Shown here in pieces: positions 7,884 through 11,240 of a stretch of 11,240 nucleotides of DNA. Source of the stretch: Byssothecium circinans. Its lineage: Eukaryota > Ascomycota > Dothideomycetes > Pleosporales > Massarinaceae. The DNA is taken from the NCBI GenBank assembly GCA_010015675.1, contig ML976977.1:1738570-1749809 (forward strand), read 5' to 3'. The number at the start of each line of letters is the position of its first letter. The first letter of the stretch is position 1. A model generated the notes under the pieces. That model saw only the letters and a list, made by a program, of their open reading frames with translations, was not told where the DNA came from and did no database searches. Made by a program: the position numbers and the translations under genes.

Positions 7884-8353
7884 TTGAACACACATGGTCC
7901 TATATACACTCCAGTGACCTGCGACGGGAGACGCGACCATGCAGTAACGTCCCTTGGAGATTACAAGGAATCCTTGAAATTCAATAATAGTGGTCAGTAC
8001 TGTATGCGAGACGACGTCTATCAATCGATCTGAGCAAAACCCTATAAGATTAACGCTTTTGTAGCACTTGGTCCAAAGCTCGAGAGGGAATGCGGATGGG
8101 TTCTCTTTCCTTTTCTCGTTTGCGGATAGTTATCTAGAGGCTAACTAGGCTAAGCGGTTTTTACTTTATTTAGTGCGGAACCGTGCCGAACCGCGCATTT
8201 TGAGACGACACTATTCGTTGGACCAAAACCATGGGCGTTCTCTGAAACACAGCCAATAGCTTCCTGGCGGCTACGTGGCTCATATCACATATCCCCTCCA
8301 AACCACAATATCCATATTTTACTCGACGATGGCATGCTCTACGCTGCGCAGAA
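7884..8353. other. Intergenic region between the MFS and CorA-like genes
   Basis: It holds the 3' end of the MFS transcript and the promoter and leader of the next gene. The frame of the CorA-like gene is open back to 8246, but no in-frame ATG occurs before 8354. Two short upstream ORFs, ATG 8231 and ATG 8330, begin in the likely leader and could dampen translation. No TATA box, repeat or RNA gene is evident. Confidence 0.55.
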
Positions 8354-10072
8354 ATGGCGAGCCCACCTCGCCCTATACTTGACAAAACTTCGCATAGCTC
8401 AAGAGACCGGACGAATACTAAAAGAGAAAGACCTTGTGCGTCGCCATACATAACCAAAATTCAAACGAATGCAAATACCCAGGCTGACCTAACCGTAGTG
8501 TCCGAACGAGAGTACGCAGATCGTGTAAAGAGCTACGCCCGACTCTGGACAGGCCAGCACTACCATGATCTCGCCAACTACCTCTTTGCGCCTTATCAGC
8601 GCTTTTTCTCCGATGCCACATCGAAGGAGCCAAAGGTCGGGGCTAGCCCTATTGGAGAGCGATTTGTTACCATGTATACTGTTGATGGTCATAGACCTCC
8701 ACAAGCACGACAAATTTCATCGCCGTTAGAATTTTCGCAAGCTGCCATTGATGCGGAGGATCTAAGTGCTCTTATATTTCTCCGAGGCCACCAGCCACCC
8801 GAAATGCTTAATGCCATTGGAGGTCGATACCGCGTTGACCCGGAGTTTTTCAGACAGCATCTGGAAGTCAACTCTAGGACCGGATGGCTTGGTAATTTCC
8901 TACCTACTTCGCTTCCGTCTACATGGAAGAATATAGTACGATTACCGTCTGTATCTCTAGCATCCCGATCATCGAGCGGCTACAGTAGGAGCTCCCAACC
9001 GCATCATGAAGAAAAACTCTCAAAGATTCGAAATGAGACAGCGCGACTACTCGACGGGCACATTGAGAAATATCTCCAGAGCCGCGAATCGCACTTGTCG
9101 CCGGGGAGCTCCATTGTTCGAAATCTCAGCATCCATAACAACCAGTATTTCTCTCTTGAGCAACATATTTCCATTTACATGGCCGCGCACGGCAAAAGCT
9201 GGATCGGGATAGTGTGGCTCGACACGGGAAGCGACTTAGGTCAAGACAAAAGCGGACCGTGGCAAGCTCAAGCACTCCAATGCGAGAGTTGGGAAGTGCA
9301 ATTTCTCCCGACAATACAGCATCAGCCAGGCGCCGCTCTCAATAGCAGACATCTATTCAGAGCCAATACTCTCAATGAAGTCACCGACGAGAAGGGACCA
9401 GGCCGCCTCATCCAAACATCAGCACGCCTGCATGAAAACTACGGCGAGCATCTCGATTACGAAACCATGGCTGCTAGCCCCTTCTACGCTCTTACCGATG
9501 TTTTCGCCTTCGTTGCTGCTTCGGAGGGTCAGTTCCTAGATCTCATCCAGCTTTTTCTTGACACCGAAATCGACATTGATCTTCTCTCACGATACTCTCT
9601 TCAGACTAGAGCCGCACTTTGGAACCTAGCCTACAACAAGCAAATTCTCGACCGCCACCATCGCCGCCTCCGAGACATCTCGTCCTTCCTCAAGAACTAT
9701 TCCCAAATCGTCAACTGGGCATGCCCCACCGCACCAGCCACTCAAAAAATATCCTCCGATGCTGCTGCGAGATTGCACATGGATTACACGCACCTTGTTG
9801 AACGGTGCCACACCCTCAACGACGCCTTCGATGGCGCCATGGATGTTCTTCAGAACAATTCTATAATATCTGAATCACAGAAAGCGATCCAGCAAGCTGA
9901 AGGGGTGGCTCAACTGACTCGGCTAGCGTTCTTTTTCATTCCGCTGTCGCTCACAGCTAGTATATTTGGGATGAACATGCGGCAGTTTACTGATGGAGCT
10001 CCGTTGTCTATCTGGGTATGGGTGGTGACGAGCGCAGTTACCCTCTTGTTCTCCTATTTAGTTTTGAAATGA
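8354..10072 (+). CDS. CorA-like Mg2+ transporter family protein
   Basis: A 572-aa intronless protein. The C-terminus has the CorA architecture: a helical stretch (about 400-520) leads into TM1 (524-541, LAFFFIPLSLTASIFGMN), with the selectivity signature GMN at 539-541, then a short loop and TM2 (551-571, LSIWVWVVTSAVTLLFSYLVL). In known CorA channels a pentamer passes Mg2+ through a pore lined by TM1, with GMN at its mouth. The large N-terminal part is fungal-specific and of unknown role; it includes a Ser-rich segment around 199-217 (SLASRSSSGYSRSS). ATG 8354 is the first in-frame ATG after the stop at 8243. The protein stops one residue after TM2, unusually abruptly, and the same frame continues after the TGA with a basic tail (10073-10189). 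Many fungal relatives of this type have not been tested for ion transport, so the substrate is inferred. Confidence 0.85.
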   Translation: MASPPRPILDKTSHSSRDRTNTKRERPCASPYITKIQTNANTQADLTVVSEREYADRVKSYARLWTGQHYHDLANYLFAPYQRFFSDATSKEPKVGASPIGERFVTMYTVDGHRPPQARQISSPLEFSQAAIDAEDLSALIFLRGHQPPEMLNAIGGRYRVDPEFFRQHLEVNSRTGWLGNFLPTSLPSTWKNIVRLPSVSLASRSSSGYSRSSQPHHEEKLSKIRNETARLLDGHIEKYLQSRESHLSPGSSIVRNLSIHNNQYFSLEQHISIYMAAHGKSWIGIVWLDTGSDLGQDKSGPWQAQALQCESWEVQFLPTIQHQPGAALNSRHLFRANTLNEVTDEKGPGRLIQTSARLHENYGEHLDYETMAASPFYALTDVFAFVAASEGQFLDLIQLFLDTEIDIDLLSRYSLQTRAALWNLAYNKQILDRHHRRLRDISSFLKNYSQIVNWACPTAPATQKISSDAAARLHMDYTHLVERCHTLNDAFDGAMDVLQNNSIISESQKAIQQAEGVAQLTRLAFFFIPLSLTASIFGMNMRQFTDGAPLSIWVWVVTSAVTLLFSYLVLK

Positions 10073-10192
10073 GGGGATTGGCGGGTGAAAGATCGTATCA
10101 TGCATATGCGAACTAGAAGAAAGCCGAAGAAGCCGGATGCGAACGCGGCACGGACTCTGGGGGGCATAGAGAAGGCGTTTGCAGCTGTATGA
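10073..10192 (+). other. In-frame basic tail after the CorA-like stop
   Basis: Thirty-nine open codons follow the TGA at 10070-10072 in the same frame, up to TGA 10190-10192. They start GDWRVKDRIMHMRTRRKPKK and are strongly basic, as expected for a cytosolic tail directly after TM2. A CGA to TGA change in the stop codon would explain the arrangement. Stop readthrough is possible but has no sequence support (the base context is TGA-GGG, not TGA-CTA). Confidence 0.45.
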
Positions 10193-10518
10193 GCGTTATT
10201 GGCGATCTTTGCCTGCGTTACGATCCTTTTATTCTTCAAAATTTGGTGTATTCTTCCAAACACAATGAGGTTATAGAAGCGGTGGATTCCTTACACTGTG
10301 CGAAGTACTGCGATTCCCCCTGTTCTTGCTGCCCCGAAAGATGTTACGCCCCTCTCACAATGTATTTGTGGTACAGTTGTGTAAAACGTCTCGCTATACT
10401 TTCCATAACCCTTCTCCGGTTGAATATTGCGACCTTCTGCACTAGTACTTCATTGAAGAGTCTCATTCAAAATCCCTATTCTCATCCATAGCGCCAAACT
10501 AAAGGGCTACTGTTACTG
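10193..10518. other. Intergenic stretch, no gene recognised
   Basis: It lies between the CorA-like gene and the minus-strand remnant. The one plus-strand ORF here (to 10491) is Cys-rich by composition but has no recognisable motif, and its start overlaps the end of the basic tail in another frame. It probably contains the 3' untranslated region of the CorA-like gene. Confidence 0.5.
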
Positions 10519-10988
10519 TTACTTCTTCTTCTTCTTCTTCCCCCCCTCATTGCATTTCCCCTTCCCCCCATTGCCCTGATTCTCCTTCTTCGCCCTGTCT
10601 CTTTCTTCCTGAAGCCTCTTCCTCTCCACCTTCGAAAGCGTAATGGCTTCTCTTTCCCGTTACTTGCTCATAGCATCAGCCTCCCTTTTTCTTTCCGAAC
10701 TTCTACGCGCCGTCTCCTTATGTATTTCTACACCGAATTACTCTCCGGCATTCCTTCAGCCTGTGGGTTTACATACCGTAATTCCATTGCCTCGTCTTGC
10801 TCTGAGCAGGCTTCGTCAAGGAAGGAGTCAACTCCGCCTCCACGGACTCCACTCCTTCCGTACGCTCCAGGGAGTCTCCATGGAGTGGGAGAATCCTTAG
10901 TAATTACTGATCTTGCCTTTTCTGGCGTAGTGATACGCTCGGGCGTCTCAGGAGTTGATACCCTGCGGGGTGACTTTTCAACGTCACC
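10519..10988 (-). pseudogene. Decayed Lys/Glu-rich coding remnant, C-terminal part
   Basis: Two minus-strand frames chain into one likely protein tail of about 155 codons. The upstream part (10988 down to 10731) reads STPETPERITTPEKARSV ... WRLPGAYGRSGVRGGGVDSF. The downstream part (10737 down to 10519) reads SSERKREADAMSK*RERE, then LSKVERKRLQEERDRAKKEN and a run of six lysines before the stop. A one-base frame change within 10731-10737 and one internal TAA (10660-10662) break it. No start codon or domain is visible. A charged, probably coiled-coil tail like this occurs at the end of several fungal DDE transposases, so a dead mobile element is a fair guess, but an ordinary pseudogene or a spliced gene end is also possible. 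Confidence 0.35.
10522..10539. repeat. (CTT)6 microsatellite
   Basis: Six perfect CTT units followed by a C-rich run, at the left end of a pyrimidine-rich stretch of about 110 bases (10522-10635). On the minus strand it is the lysine run at the end of the decayed ORF, which explains the strand bias. Confidence 0.9.
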
Positions 10989-11015
10989 TCATCGCTTATA
11001 CCGCTTCTCATCTAT

Positions 11016-11023
11016 TATAAATA
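11016..11023 (+). promoter_or_regulatory. TATA box upstream of the last gene
   Basis: TATAAATA lies 47 bases before the ATG at 11070. With transcription starting about 30 bases downstream, the leader would be roughly 25 bases. This is a better TATA match than those before the MFS or CorA-like genes. Confidence 0.5.
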
Positions 11024-11069
11024 TCCATAACTCTTTCTATACTTAATATTATCGCTCAGTACTTTTAAC

Positions 11070-11240
11070 ATGTCGTCAAACGTATCCAAGTCCACCCAAT
11101 TGAGTGGCTCTACTGGCCAGAAGCGCTCTCAGGAGTCTAGGTATACCGCGCAGTCGCCAGGTTTCCATATTCTCAGTGACGATGACGCCAGCGAGTTATC
11201 CGAACTTGATTCTGGAGAGGTGCCAGTGCCTACAGAGCTC
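11070..11240 (+). CDS. Start of an unknown Ser/Asp/Glu-rich protein (partial)
   Basis: I do not recognise the product. The first 57 codons are open to the window edge. They begin MSSNVSKSTQLSGSTGQKRS and become acidic, with the segment ILSDDDASELSELDSGE, so the N-terminus is probably disordered. A good TATA box precedes it and the ATG context (AACATGT) is acceptable. Ser-rich N-termini with an acidic patch occur in fungal transposon proteins and in nuclear proteins alike. The nearby decayed minus-strand remnant makes a mobile-element ORF worth considering. The gene continues beyond the window, so length and family are unknown. Confidence 0.45.
   Translation, partial: MSSNVSKSTQLSGSTGQKRSQESRYTAQSPGFHILSDDDASELSELDSGEVPVPTEL

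Noticed and set aside
8170..8457. 95-codon minus-strand ORF across the start of the CorA-like gene.
   Set aside because: It overlaps a convincing plus-strand gene and has no motif.
6298..10072. Two adjacent membrane-protein genes as a possible metabolic or resistance cluster.
   Set aside because: No biosynthetic enzyme or transcription factor accompanies them, and each has its own intergenic region.
10189..10491. 100-codon Cys-containing ORF that might be a small secreted protein.
   Set aside because: No hydrophobic signal peptide at its N-terminus, and the cysteines lack a recognised spacing.
10844..10895. Imperfect inverted repeat of CTCCACTCC / GGAGTGGGAG type.
   Set aside because: Poor pairing and no terminal or target-site features; more likely chance within the decayed ORF.

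Overview
The window looks like nuclear DNA of a filamentous ascomycete (Pezizomycotina). The genes have short introns of about 47-65 bases with GT..AG ends. The protein families are ones expanded in these fungi: a 2EXR-domain protein, a DHA1-type MFS transporter and a CorA-like membrane protein. A decayed hAT transposon carries stop codons of the kind left by repeat-induced point mutation (RIP). The assignment rests on gene style and families, not on a species match.

Layout. 1-195: what looks like the right end of a second hAT-type element (outer end outside the window), abutting a start codon. 195-4153: a four-exon 2EXR-domain gene whose last exon is split by a complete hAT element at 1012-4004. 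That element has perfect 22-bp terminal inverted repeats, a perfect 8-bp target-site duplication (ACTTGAAG), pentamer-rich subterminal arrays and a dead transposase (14 in-frame stops, one frame change). 4154-6297: mostly intergenic, with one weak candidate spliced ORF at 5048-5602. 6298-7883: an MFS transporter in four exons (475 aa). 8354-10072: an intronless CorA-like protein (572 aa) with a GMN motif and two C-terminal membrane segments; its frame continues 39 more codons past the TGA. 10519-10988 (minus): a decayed, Lys/Glu-rich coding remnant. 11070-11240: the start of a plus-strand gene behind a TATA box, cut by the window edge.

How it works together. The MFS and CorA-like genes are separate transcription units in the same direction. 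They are both membrane proteins, but nothing here shows a shared pathway or a biosynthetic cluster. The strongest story is at the left: two related hAT-type ends bracket the 2EXR gene. The well-defined insertion ends the host frame at its own first three bases (TAG), so the encoded protein would be 234 aa instead of about 280. The host exons on both sides remain in frame, and the insertion's target duplication and inverted repeats are perfect although the element's transposase is dead. This suggests a recent jump of a defective copy driven in trans, or decay after insertion that missed the ends. No new defence, CRISPR-like or metabolic system was found.
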